Shown here: piece after piece, positions 1-6,043 of the stretch
Position numbering within the stretch: the stretch's first letter is position 1
How the letters are laid out: each line of letters opens with the position of its first letter
Source: Lachnospiraceae bacterium
GTDB lineage: Bacteria; Bacillota; Clostridia; Lachnospirales; Lachnospiraceae
Direction: 5' to 3'
DNA: 8,836 nucleotides
NCBI GenBank assembly: GCA_003488965.1
Contig: DNJW01000367.1
Span: 1-8,836 of the forward strand
The notes under the pieces: model-generated
What the model was told of the DNA's origin: nothing
Database searches by the model: none
Seen by the model: only the letters and a program-made list of their open reading frames with translations
Position numbers and translations under genes: made by a program

Positions 1-4
1 TCGC

Positions 5-50
5 GCAGCGATTTTGTTCAATCCTAATTTGTAGAACTTGACTTCGCTGC
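5..50. repeat. Imperfect inverted repeat downstream of the MATE gene
   Basis: Seven-base arms GCAGCGA (5-11) and TCGCTGC (44-50) enclose a second pair, GTTC (16-19) and GAAC (34-37). The repeat starts 4 bases past the stop codon of the minus-strand MATE gene, so it could form a stem-loop at the end of that transcript. The stem is interrupted and a following U-run cannot be judged because the window ends. It could be a weak terminator or chance. Confidence 0.25.
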
Positions 51-54
51 ATTT

Positions 55-1392
55 TCAATAGTGGTATTTCTTTCGCTTCACAACAAGAAATACCGCAGAG
101 AGTGCAGCTGCCATAACTTCCACAACTACAATTGAAATCCAAACCCCATCAATTTCCCAAATCAACGGCAGCAGCAAAACGGCGGCTACCTGAAATACCA
201 GTGTCCGCAGGAAAGAAATCAATGCGGAGGTCAAACCGTCATTGAGCGCGGTAAAGAAGCCTGAACCGAAAATGGCAAAACCCATAAATACGAAAGACAG
301 GGCAAATACTCTAAATCCCGATACAGTCAGCGTCATAAGTTCTGCATCATATCCGACGAAGATTTGTGCCAAAGGCAGCTTCAACATTTCCGCTGCAACA
401 ACCATGCCAACACCGAAAAACCCAATCATAATTAAACTTTTGCGAAGCAGACCTTTTGACTCCTTATAATTTTGCGCGCCGTTGTGGTAGCTAATGACAG
501 GAGCAGCACCAATGGAATACCCAATGAAAGCTGCGGAAAAAATCATGCTTACATACATCATGACCCCGTACGCGGCAACACCGTTTTCCCCGGCATATTT
601 TAGAAGCTGGATATTATAAAGCATACCGACAATGCTCATAGAAACATTGCTCATAAACTCCGAGGAACCGTTTGTGCAGGCTTTTAGAATTGCTTTTCCG
701 TCAAAAGTCGTTTTCCCAAGCCGCAAAATGCTGCTGTTTTTTCGAAAGAAATAGAAAAGTGGAATGACACCACCAACGAACTGGCTCATGGCCGTAGCAA
801 TCGCCGCACCTGCGAGTTTGTATTCCTGCGGCAAAAAAATGACAAGAACAGCGTCAAGAACCATGTTTGTAATGCCTGCGAAAACGGTTACCGCAAGGCC
901 GAGCTGCGGCTTTTCAGCGGTAGGAAAGAAGCTTTGAAATAAAAGCTGCAATACATAAAATGGCAGAGCAGAAAGAATGATCCGGCCATATACAACACAG
1001 TTTTCCAGCAGTTCTCCCTCTGCGCCAAGTAAAGCAGACACCGGGCGAATAAAAACAATGCCTAATATTGCGAAAATCACTCCTAAAGCAAAGGAAATAT
1101 AAACGAAAAGGGAAAAATATTGATTTGCTTTTTCCTTTTTGCCTTCGCCAAAGGTTTTTGCAACGATAGCCGTACCGCCAGTGCCAAACATAAGGCCGAC
1201 AGTCGCTGCGATCATTAAAAACGGCATAATAAGATTAATTGCCGAAAACGGTGTTTTGCCTGCAAAGTTTGATATAAAGAAACCGTCAATCACGCCGTAA
1301 ATTGAGGTAAATATCATCATAGCAATAGACGGTATGGTAAAGCGTATCAGTTTTCCATAAGTGAAATGATCTGAAAGTTGAATTCTCATCAT
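55..1392 (-). CDS. MATE family multidrug efflux transporter (MepA-like)
   Basis: This 445-residue inner-membrane protein should export cationic drugs or metabolites in exchange for Na+ or H+. Length and pattern match the MATE family: about 12 hydrophobic helices in two six-helix halves, each half opening with a helix of the type seen near the N terminus (residues about 16-40, FTIPSIAMMIFTS followed by VIDGFFISNF). The first-half segment containing GTGGTAIVAKTFGEGKKEKA (about 71-90) is typical of MepA-like clostridial members. The gene starts with two ATG codons in a row; GGGAG at 1397-1401 lies 4 bases before the first. It follows the marR-type gene by 43 bases on the same strand, so the two are probably one operon and export is probably induced when the regulator binds a ligand. 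The reading frame is intact. Substrate cannot be told from sequence. Confidence 0.93.
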   Translation of the reverse strand: MMRIQLSDHFTYGKLIRFTIPSIAMMIFTSIYGVIDGFFISNFAGKTPFSAINLIMPFLMIAATVGLMFGTGGTAIVAKTFGEGKKEKANQYFSLFVYISFALGVIFAILGIVFIRPVSALLGAEGELLENCVVYGRIILSALPFYVLQLLFQSFFPTAEKPQLGLAVTVFAGITNMVLDAVLVIFLPQEYKLAGAAIATAMSQFVGGVIPLFYFFRKNSSILRLGKTTFDGKAILKACTNGSSEFMSNVSMSIVGMLYNIQLLKYAGENGVAAYGVMMYVSMIFSAAFIGYSIGAAPVISYHNGAQNYKESKGLLRKSLIMIGFFGVGMVVAAEMLKLPLAQIFVGYDAELMTLTVSGFRVFALSFVFMGFAIFGSGFFTALNDGLTSALISFLRTLVFQVAAVLLLPLIWEIDGVWISIVVVEVMAAALSAVFLVVKRKKYHY

Positions 1393-1435
1393 AATTCTCC
1401 CAATAGATTTATCATAAAATCAAAAATATCCGCTG

Positions 1436-1873
1436 TTACAGCTTTTCCACTTGTTCACGGAACGAATGAATATATTTTTCCATAAATCCAATATGAGCGT
1501 TGATTTCTTCTTCCGTCCAGGACGCAAAAGCGGCAGCTTCCGCATCAAATAACCGGACGGTCGTTTTTTGCACATATTCCTTCCCGATATCGGTAAGGAC
1601 CACTTTTTTTGCTCTGCCGGAGTGCTGCTCCAAATAGATGATATGTTTCTTTTCTAAATTGCGTATGGCGGAATTCACCGTCTGCTTGCTTACACCGGAT
1701 TGTTTGTAAATATCGCTGAGAAGACAATCCTCGCCGTTGTCGTAGATGGTGTAAAGTACAATGGAAGCACTATCTGTAAGACCTAATTTCAAAGACGCAT
1801 GATGATAAAGGGCTTCTAACTCGGCATTGAGATAATTGATACGGTGAATTCTGCTGCAAATCTTCGTGTTCAT
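1436..1873 (-). CDS. MarR family transcriptional regulator
   Basis: A 145-residue winged-helix repressor, the usual MarR length. The N-terminal helix (about 7-30) serves dimerisation. The winged helix-turn-helix spans about 38-100: LLSDIYKQSGVSKQTVNSAI holds the turn and recognition helix, followed by a wing rich in basic residues (SGRAKKVVLTDIGKEYV). The C-terminal helices (about 105-145) complete the dimer interface. I chose the ATG at 1871-1873 because a GGGGGG run (1881-1886) sits 7 bases before it. A TTG start at 1888 would add five residues (MGGCN) and would use up that RBS, so it is less likely. The gene is first in an operon with the MATE pump. Two palindromes in its own promoter region argue that it represses itself and the pump. 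The ligand is unknown. Confidence 0.92.
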   Translation of the reverse strand: MNTKICSRIHRINYLNAELEALYHHASLKLGLTDSASIVLYTIYDNGEDCLLSDIYKQSGVSKQTVNSAIRNLEKKHIIYLEQHSGRAKKVVLTDIGKEYVQKTTVRLFDAEAAAFASWTEEEINAHIGFMEKYIHSFREQVEKL

Positions 1874-1888
1874 GTTACATCCCCCCAA

Positions 1889-1906
1889 AAGTATGAAATC
1901 GTACTT
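1889..1906. promoter_or_regulatory. Probable MarR operator O1 (leader site)
   Basis: AAGTATGA-AA-TCGTACTT is an 18-base inverted repeat with one mismatch per arm pair. It lies just downstream of the expected transcription start of the marR-MATE operon. It shares the arm AGTACGA/TCGTACT with the second site; the centres are 31 bases apart, about three helical turns, which would place both bound dimers on one face of the DNA. That MarR binds here is inferred. Confidence 0.7.
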
Positions 1907-1915
1907 GCACAGAAG

Positions 1916-1944
1916 ATCATAGTACGATTTCGTACTTTTGTCAA
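1916..1944 (-). promoter_or_regulatory. Sigma-A type promoter of the marR-MATE operon
   Basis: Read on the minus strand, TTGACA (1944-1939) is followed by a 17-base spacer and TATGAT (1921-1916). The -35 box and spacing are consensus and the -10 has one mismatch (TATAAT). Transcription should begin near 1909, giving a leader of about 36 bases before the marR ATG. The spacer is almost entirely filled by a palindrome, so repressor and RNA polymerase would compete directly. Confidence 0.85.
1921..1936. promoter_or_regulatory. Probable MarR operator O2 (between -35 and -10)
   Basis: AGTACGA-TT-TCGTACT is a perfect 16-base palindrome located in the promoter spacer and overlapping the -10 box by one base. 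Position and symmetry are those of a classic MarR-family repressor site. An isolated AGTACG half-site (minus strand, about 1956-1961) lies just upstream of the -35 box and could add weak binding. Confidence 0.8.
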
Positions 1945-2040
1945 TGGAATTCGGTACGTACTGTTTACCTGTTTTTTCTATATTCGTGAATTTATATCAT
2001 AGCTGCCTGAAATTGCCAACAGGATATGGTTTGTTTCTGA

Positions 2041-2069
2041 TTGTTACAGCAGTATTTTTCTGCTATGAT
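2041..2069 (+). promoter_or_regulatory. Probable promoter for the small Cys-rich protein gene
   Basis: TTGTTA (2041-2046), a 17-base spacer and TATGAT (2064-2069) match the sigma-A pattern at 4 of 6 and 5 of 6 positions. It points to the gene starting at 2133, which would leave a leader of roughly 57 bases. The spacer contains a short inverted repeat, AGCAG...CTGCT (2048-2064). Confidence 0.55.
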
Positions 2070-2132
2070 GGATCGTGGAACTTGAATTCCAGTTTCTAAA
2101 GCAGAATCAATAATGGATTGTGGAGGCCAGGA

Positions 2133-2294
2133 ATGATGATAAATGAGAAGTGTCCATGTAAAAGAAAAGAGTGTGAACGTCATGGAAAATGTGACGAATG
2201 CAGAAAACATCATGCCGAGTTTAAACGTCTGATGCATGTTGCCTGTGAAAGGAAAAAGCGGACAGGGAAGTCAGCTGGCGGTTCTTATTCATAA
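2133..2294 (+). CDS. Small Cys/His-rich protein (53 aa), possible metal binder
   Basis: A short gene with an excellent RBS: GGAGG at 2122-2126, 6 bases before the first of two ATGs. The product is basic and has six cysteines (residues 7, 9, 14, 20, 23 and 38) and four histidines (17, 26, 27 and 35). The pattern is C-P-C-x4-C-x2-HG-x-C-x2-C-x2-HH, which resembles a small family of uncharacterised proteins that I recall in clostridia and related Firmicutes, usually beginning with a CPC...C..HG.C..C motif. The spacing suits a zinc or iron-sulfur site, but no function is established. A promoter at 2041-2069 reads into it. It is divergent from the marR operon and precedes the XRE gene, whose own promoter lies beyond its stop. 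The last ~15 residues look unstructured (TGKSAGGSYS). Confidence 0.75.
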   Translation: MMINEKCPCKRKECERHGKCDECRKHHAEFKRLMHVACERKKRTGKSAGGSYS

Positions 2295-2355
2295 TGGTTA
2301 AAAAAATAAAATGTAAGTTAAAAAACGTTCAATACCATTGTTTTGTGATGACAGA

Positions 2356-2361
2356 TATAAT
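2356..2361 (+). promoter_or_regulatory. Possible -10 box of the XRE regulator gene
   Basis: TATAAT is a perfect -10 hexamer 45 bases before the XRE start codon. No good -35 box is seen at 16-18 bases; TTGTTT at 2338-2343 is only 12 bases away. Two copies of GTTAAAAAA (2297-2305 and 2317-2325), 20 bases apart, lie upstream and could be regulator sites or chance in A-rich DNA. Confidence 0.4.
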
Positions 2362-2405
2362 AAAGATGCAGAGGTCAAAGCGAAATAAAAAGACGGAGGA
2401 TAATT

Positions 2406-3325
2406 ATGCAGATAAATGAAGTCATCAGAAAATATAGAAAAGAAAACAATCTGACGCAGGAGGAAATGGCGAATAGACTTGACGTTTCTGCACCTGCAGT
2501 TAATAAATGGGAGAGCGGAAGTACAATGCCTGATATTACGCTTTTGTCGCCGATTGCAAGACTTCTCCACATCTCATTAGATGAATTGCTTTCCTTTAAG
2601 GATAATCTAACTGATTTGGAAGTGACCAATATTGTGAAGGATATTGACAGAAGATTTGAAAGTCAAGAATTTGATGCAGTTTTTTTGCAGGATTGAAGAA
2701 TTGGTAAGACAATATCCTAATTCTGAAAACTTGATTCTTTCTCTTTCTTGTATGGCCGATGCCCAGTGCCTGGTTCAGGGATTAAAAGATGTAGGAAGAT
2801 ATCGTGATTGGATTTTTTTCTGATCAGAATCCGGAAAGAAAAAGAAAGCTTGCGGCGATCTACAGTATAAGAGGTAATTTTGATGAAGCGTATAAAGCGT
2901 TAGAGGAGGTTCTTTTTTCCGAGTATCAGATTATGAGTGGAGCACTCCTTGGAATCTACATGATTGCAATGAAAACAGAGGATTATGAAAAAGCCCAGGA
3001 CATCCTTGAAAGAGCCAGTAAATTGTGCGATCTGTTTGACATGGGTGCCTATAATAAGATATCAACAAAGCTCGATTATTATGTCTCTGTAAAAGATGCC
3101 TCCCAGGTTCTGCAGATGATGGATGATTTGCTGGAACATACAAATAGTTTGCTTGATTTCACGAAGTCAAAATTATTCGTACACATAAATTTTAAAAAAT
3201 TAGATATGTCATTCATGGATAAGATTCTTGATAATTTATTGAAGCAGTTTCAAAATGACGAATCCTATGAGTTTATCAGAAAACACCCGGAATGTGCTAA
3301 TTTTGTGAAGAAGTGGTATTCATAA
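2406..3325 (+). pseudogene. Broken XRE (HTH_3) regulator with helical-repeat C-terminal domain
   Basis: The first frame (2406-2696) encodes 96 residues. An XRE/Cro-type helix-turn-helix lies at about 5-60 (NNLTQEEMANRLDVSAPAVN, then KWESG and PDI), preceded by GGAGG at 2395-2399. The frame then breaks at T7 (2680-2686). Dropping one T gives a continuation reading VFCRIEELVRQYPNSENLIL and on to 2821. There it breaks again at a second T7 (2813-2819), after which 2804-3325 carries the C-terminal helical, TPR-like part beginning SDQNPERKRKLAAIYS. As I remember the family, about 40-50 residues normally stand between the YRDW-like and NPERK-like segments, so the second break is probably a deletion rather than one extra base. 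The full family protein is about 330-350 residues. The HTH part alone might still be made and bind DNA. Sequencing error in T runs is the main alternative for the first break. Confidence 0.8.
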
Positions 3326-3329
3326 GAGA

Positions 3330-3382
3330 GCATCTATTCTGATTCCCAAAACGGTGCTATAATGGTCACAATTGGTAGATGC
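3330..3382 (+). promoter_or_regulatory. LysR gene promoter with flanking inverted repeat
   Basis: An extended -10 box (TGC-TATAAT, 3355-3363) is the best promoter signal before the LysR gene; the -35 region is poor. It is bracketed by a perfect 7-base inverted repeat, GCATCTA (3330-3336) and TAGATGC (3376-3382), 39 bases apart. LysR regulators often bind their own promoters, so this may be an autoregulatory site, but the spacing is longer than a single LysR box. Confidence 0.45.
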
Positions 3383-3441
3383 GATTTATTTGAGTGTTTG
3401 GCTCATGAGTGTAATATTTTATAGGGAAAGAGGTGATATGG

Positions 3442-3846
3442 ATGTACAATCCTCAGCTTGAAACTTTTATCCGTGTTGCGGACGCAGGCAGTTTTAATAA
3501 AGCAGCGGAGCAATCCTATATTACACCCACAGCGGTAATTAAGCAGATTAATCTGCTGGAAGCAGACTTGGATGTAAAACTTTTTGAGCGTACTCATCGG
3601 GGGCTGATACTGACAAAAGCCGGAATATCTCTATATAATGACGTGAAATATGTGATCCAGTATTGCAAGGATTCAGTCACCCGGGCAAAGAACGCCATGC
3701 AGGAGGGGGATAATGTACATCCTTTATTGAAAGTAATTCCCGTAGAATGGAATCACTCCATTCCTTATGGCCTGCTTTATTCACATGCTCCGTCGGAAAC
3801 GGTAAAACATTTTCTGTCAGCACTTCGGACGGCTCTGCGTCAATAG
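3442..3846 (+). pseudogene. LysR family regulator collapsed by in-frame internal deletion
   Basis: The open frame encodes 134 residues; the family usually has about 300. Residues 1-60 are a typical LysR winged HTH (ETFIRVADAGSFNKAAEQ, then ITPTAVIKQINLLEADLDVK and RTHRGLILTKAG). The linker helix continues to about residue 90 (KDSVTRAKNAMQEGDN). From residue 91 the sequence jumps to what I recognise as the C-terminal end of the same family (NVHPLLKVIPVEWNHSIPYG...PSETVKHFL). Nearly all of the effector-binding domain, about 160 residues, is missing, with the frame kept. The start at ATG 3442 is supported by GAGGTG at 3430-3435; a GTG at 3433 lies inside that RBS. Related LysR genes often sit beside flavodoxin and alcohol dehydrogenase genes, as here. 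A small DNA-binding protein could still be produced. Confidence 0.8.
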
Positions 3847-3850
3847 ATGG

Positions 3851-3869
3851 AAGGTTTACATACAACCTT
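3851..3869 (+). repeat. Small hairpin after the LysR stop codon
   Basis: AAGGTT and AACCTT form a 6-base stem with a 7-base loop, 5 bases after the LysR stop. No T-run follows, so it is not a terminator by itself. It may be a partial stem or chance. Confidence 0.3.
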
Positions 3870-3889
3870 TAGGTATAAACTGATGAACG

Positions 3890-3922
3890 AATCGAGACTT
3901 CTGCGGAAGCCTCGATTTTTTT
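3890..3922 (+). terminator. Rho-independent terminator of the LysR transcript
   Basis: AATCGAG (3890-3896) pairs with CTCGATT (3911-3917). An inner stem, CTTC/GAAG, closes a TGCG loop, with a single A-C mismatch between the two stems. A run of seven T (3916-3922) follows. This is a canonical intrinsic terminator on the plus strand and separates the LysR gene from the hydrolase gene, which must then have its own promoter (TATACT at 3922-3927 is a possible -10 box without a convincing -35). Confidence 0.88.
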
Positions 3923-3975
3923 ATACTATAGGCAGTAAATGATATGGAAAAAGCTTGCTGAGGAGGGATGCGCGC

Positions 3976-5006
3976 ATGAAGCAGGTGATGGTAATAGGGA
4001 TTTTGGCTGTCTTTTTTATGACGGCATGGACTGTCTATGGAAATTCAGCCGAATCGAATCATTCCCGGGAGGTGCAGGATATGACATCGAACGCTATGGA
4101 TGCGGAATATGAGGAGCGTACAGGTAATACAGTGGTGAGTAACCCATTTACCACTGATACCGCCATATCTGATGTTATGAATGACCCGGTTTTCGGAAAT
4201 TACGGAAGGCTAATTTTCCCGGTGGATAACTGGTATTATAGTGGAGATACGCTGGGGATCTGTATTTGACCTATTACAGCAATATTGACCCGAATAAAAC
4301 AGTGGAAATCGCAAATTACATGAAGGAACATGCCGCTTCGGGCGACACCATTTTTTATGATATTTACACAGAGGAAGAAAAAGCGGCTGATCCTGAAAAA
4401 GAAGATACCGGGCTGTTTTTCTTTAAGGGAACACCTGGTGAACGGTTTGCGGTCTGCAATGCGGGCGGAGCATTTGCCTATGTGGGGGCCATGCAGGACA
4501 GTTTTTCCCATGCCCTGGAGCTTTCTAAACAGGGGTATAACGCGTTTGCCCTGATCTACCGGCCTGGCGCACAGACGGTCTGTGAAGATTTGGCGCGGGC
4601 GATTCAGTTTATTTTTGAACACGCCGGGGAACTGGAAGTGAACACCAACGGCTATTCCCTGTGGGGAGGCAGCGCCGGAGCAAGAATGGCGGCATGGGTT
4701 GGTTCCTATGGAACGGCAGCTTTTGGAGCAGAGGACCTTCCGCATCCGGCAGCGGTCATCATGCAGTACACCGGATTAAGTGAATACAGTGAGGATGATC
4801 CCGCGACTTTTGTAACAGTCGGGGAAAGGGATGGAATTGCAAGCTGGCGCATTATGAAAGCAAGACTGGACGGTATGAGTGCCCTGGGAGTCGACACGGA
4901 ATTCCATTCCTATCCGGGGCTTTCCCATGGCTTTGGTTTGGGGACTGGTACAATTGCGGAAGGCTGGATTGATGAGGCAGTCGCATTCTGGCAAAGGCAA
5001 GTGTAA
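3976..5006 (+). pseudogene. Secreted alpha/beta hydrolase (esterase-like) with one frameshift
   Basis: The start ATG at 3976 has AGGAGGG at 3961-3967. Residues 1-22 form a signal peptide (MKQVMVIGILAVFFMTAWTV, then YG and a polar stretch), so export is expected; no lipobox cysteine is seen. The first frame stops at 4269 after 97 residues. Adding one G to the G4 run at 4254-4257 changes GDTLGICI-stop into GDTLGDLYLTYYSNIDPNKT and restores one frame of about 343 residues. The second part, read from 4266, carries the hydrolase core. Counting from the TTG codon at 4266, the nucleophile elbow is G-G-S-A-G with Ser 136, the likely acid is Asp 189 (VGERDG) and the likely base is His 221 (GLSHGFG); NAGGAFAYVG (65-74) fits the oxyanion region. 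All triad residues are present, so the break is recent or a sequencing error. Ester or peptide-like substrates are likely; the exact substrate is unknown. Confidence 0.82.
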
Positions 5007-5047
5007 CACAGAAGTATTAGTTATGAATTTATAAAGGAGAACAAAAA

Positions 5048-5709
5048 ATGAACAATTTTATTTTTGAGAACGCAACGAAGGTTTACTTCGGAAAGGGTTG
5101 TGTCAAAGAATACCTTGCCTGCCTTTCCAGTCATTATGGACAGACTGTCATGTTGGCTTATGGAGGCGGGTCTGTGAAGAAGAACGGTATCTATGATGAG
5201 GTCATGGCGTACCTGCAAAAAGCAGGGCAAAGCTGGCCCGGGAAAACAAGGTGGATCTGATCCTCGCCGTGGGCGGCGGCAGCGTCATGGACTGCTGCAA
5301 GGCAATTTCCATGGCGGCGGTGTATGAGGGCGATATCTGGAATGATTTCTGGGCAAGGCCCGGCGTCATTGATTTTGAACCGATTCCTCTGGGCATGATC
5401 GTTACCGTAGCCGGAACCGGCAGTGAAATGAACGGCGGTGCGGTTATTACCAATGAGGAGCTGAAAATCAAGACCGGACGTGATTATCCCAAATGCAATG
5501 CCAGGTTTGCACTGATGGATCCCACCTATACTTACAGCGTTCCGGAAAAACAGATGGTGTCCGGCGGCTTTGATATTCTGTCTCACATCATGGAGACCTA
5601 TTTCAGTGAGCCGGATGAAGACAATGTGTCCGATGACATTTCCGAGGCTCTCATGCGGGGCGTCATCCGTGACCTGCGGGCAACAATCCAAAACCCGGAG
5701 GATTATATT
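5048..5709 (+). pseudogene. Iron-containing alcohol dehydrogenase (butanol dehydrogenase/YqhD-like), internally deleted and C-terminally truncated
   Basis: The start ATG has AAAGGAG at 5033-5039 and lies 41 bases after the hydrolase stop, so the two may be cotranscribed. Frame one (5048-5260) gives the N-terminal domain: FENATKVYFGKGCVKEYL, then AYGGGSVKKNGIYDEV. It leaves the family pattern at about 5225-5230. The neighbouring frame takes over there with KLARENKVDLILAVGGGSVM. In related proteins about 20 residues (containing a PNPTY-like motif) separate these parts, so a small out-of-frame deletion is likely. The GGGS nucleotide-binding loop and the FDILSH iron-binding motif (Asp and His ligands) remain. 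Homology ends at NPEDYI (about 5709), so roughly the last 150-180 residues, with the remaining His iron ligands, are absent. The family is about 390 residues. The product cannot be an active enzyme. Family role: NAD(P)H-dependent reduction of aldehydes. Confidence 0.82.
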
Positions 5710-5946
5710 GCTGCGGCAACAGGGGCAGATACGTTTGAGTTGGTGCCGGTGGAACCGTATACAGATGCGGATTTGAACTATAACGATGACAGCAGCCGGG
5801 TAGTGTATGAGCATGATAATCCTGATGCGAGAACAGTAGAGCTTGTGGAATCCACTGTTTCCGATTGGGAGTCTTATGATACCGTGTTTATCGGTTATCC
5901 CATCTGGCTTGCGTACCACAATTTGATACAATGCACCCAAGCGTGA
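5710..5946 (+). pseudogene. Flavodoxin fragment fused in frame to the dehydrogenase remnant
   Basis: From ATGADTFELVPVEPYTDADL (codons from about 5716) to YDTVFIGYPIW (ending 5907) the frame matches the middle of the long flavodoxins of the Flavodoxin_4 type that I remember from clostridia. The N-terminal strand and phosphate-binding loop (usually an S-x-T-G-x-T motif) are missing. So is everything after the first part of the GYPIWWG loop, including the second FMN-binding loop. The last 12 codons (LAYHNLIQCTQA) look unrelated. The fragment shares one open frame (5251-5946) with the dehydrogenase part, with no RBS or start of its own. It cannot bind FMN normally. It marks the end of the decayed redox locus. 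Confidence 0.75.
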
Positions 5947-5957
5947 GTTTGGGTGCA
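5932..5957. terminator. Stem-loop between the flavodoxin remnant and the symporter gene
   Basis: TGCACCCAA (5932-5940) and TTGGGTGCA (5949-5957) form a perfect 9-base stem with an 8-base loop, followed by AATTTTAA on the plus strand. The stop codon at 5944-5946 lies inside the loop. The stem lies about 87 bases beyond the stop of the minus-strand symporter, so it could stop transcripts from both sides. The T-run is weak, so termination is only likely. Confidence 0.5.
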
Positions 5958-6043
5958 AATTTTAACGATAGCAATATCACCTATGCCGGGAGCGATAATC
6001 CTGGCACCATAAGGTGTCTTAGTACAACAGAAGACGGATGGAT

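Noticed and set aside
1874..1888. TTG start extending the MarR protein by five residues
   Set aside because: It would consume the GGGGGG RBS that is well placed for the ATG at 1871-1873.
1992..2237. Minus-strand open frame of 81 codons between marR and the XRE gene
   Set aside because: Its first half is the antisense of the small Cys-rich gene, no RBS precedes it and I recognise no family in the second half (SIIDSALETGIQVPRSIIAE). A gene relic cannot be fully excluded.
2406..3325. Programmed frameshifting in the XRE gene
   Set aside because: No slippery heptamer of the X-XXY-YYZ kind with a following structure, two separate breaks, and a probable missing segment; gene decay is simpler.
4236..4745. 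Minus-strand open frame of 169 codons opposite the hydrolase
   Set aside because: Composition is that of an antisense shadow; the plus strand carries the signal peptide and catalytic motifs.
5191..5958. Long minus-strand open frame opposite the dehydrogenase
   Set aside because: It has a His/Ile-rich composition typical of an antisense reading of a GC-rich gene, no RBS and no recognisable domain; the plus strand has clear dehydrogenase motifs.
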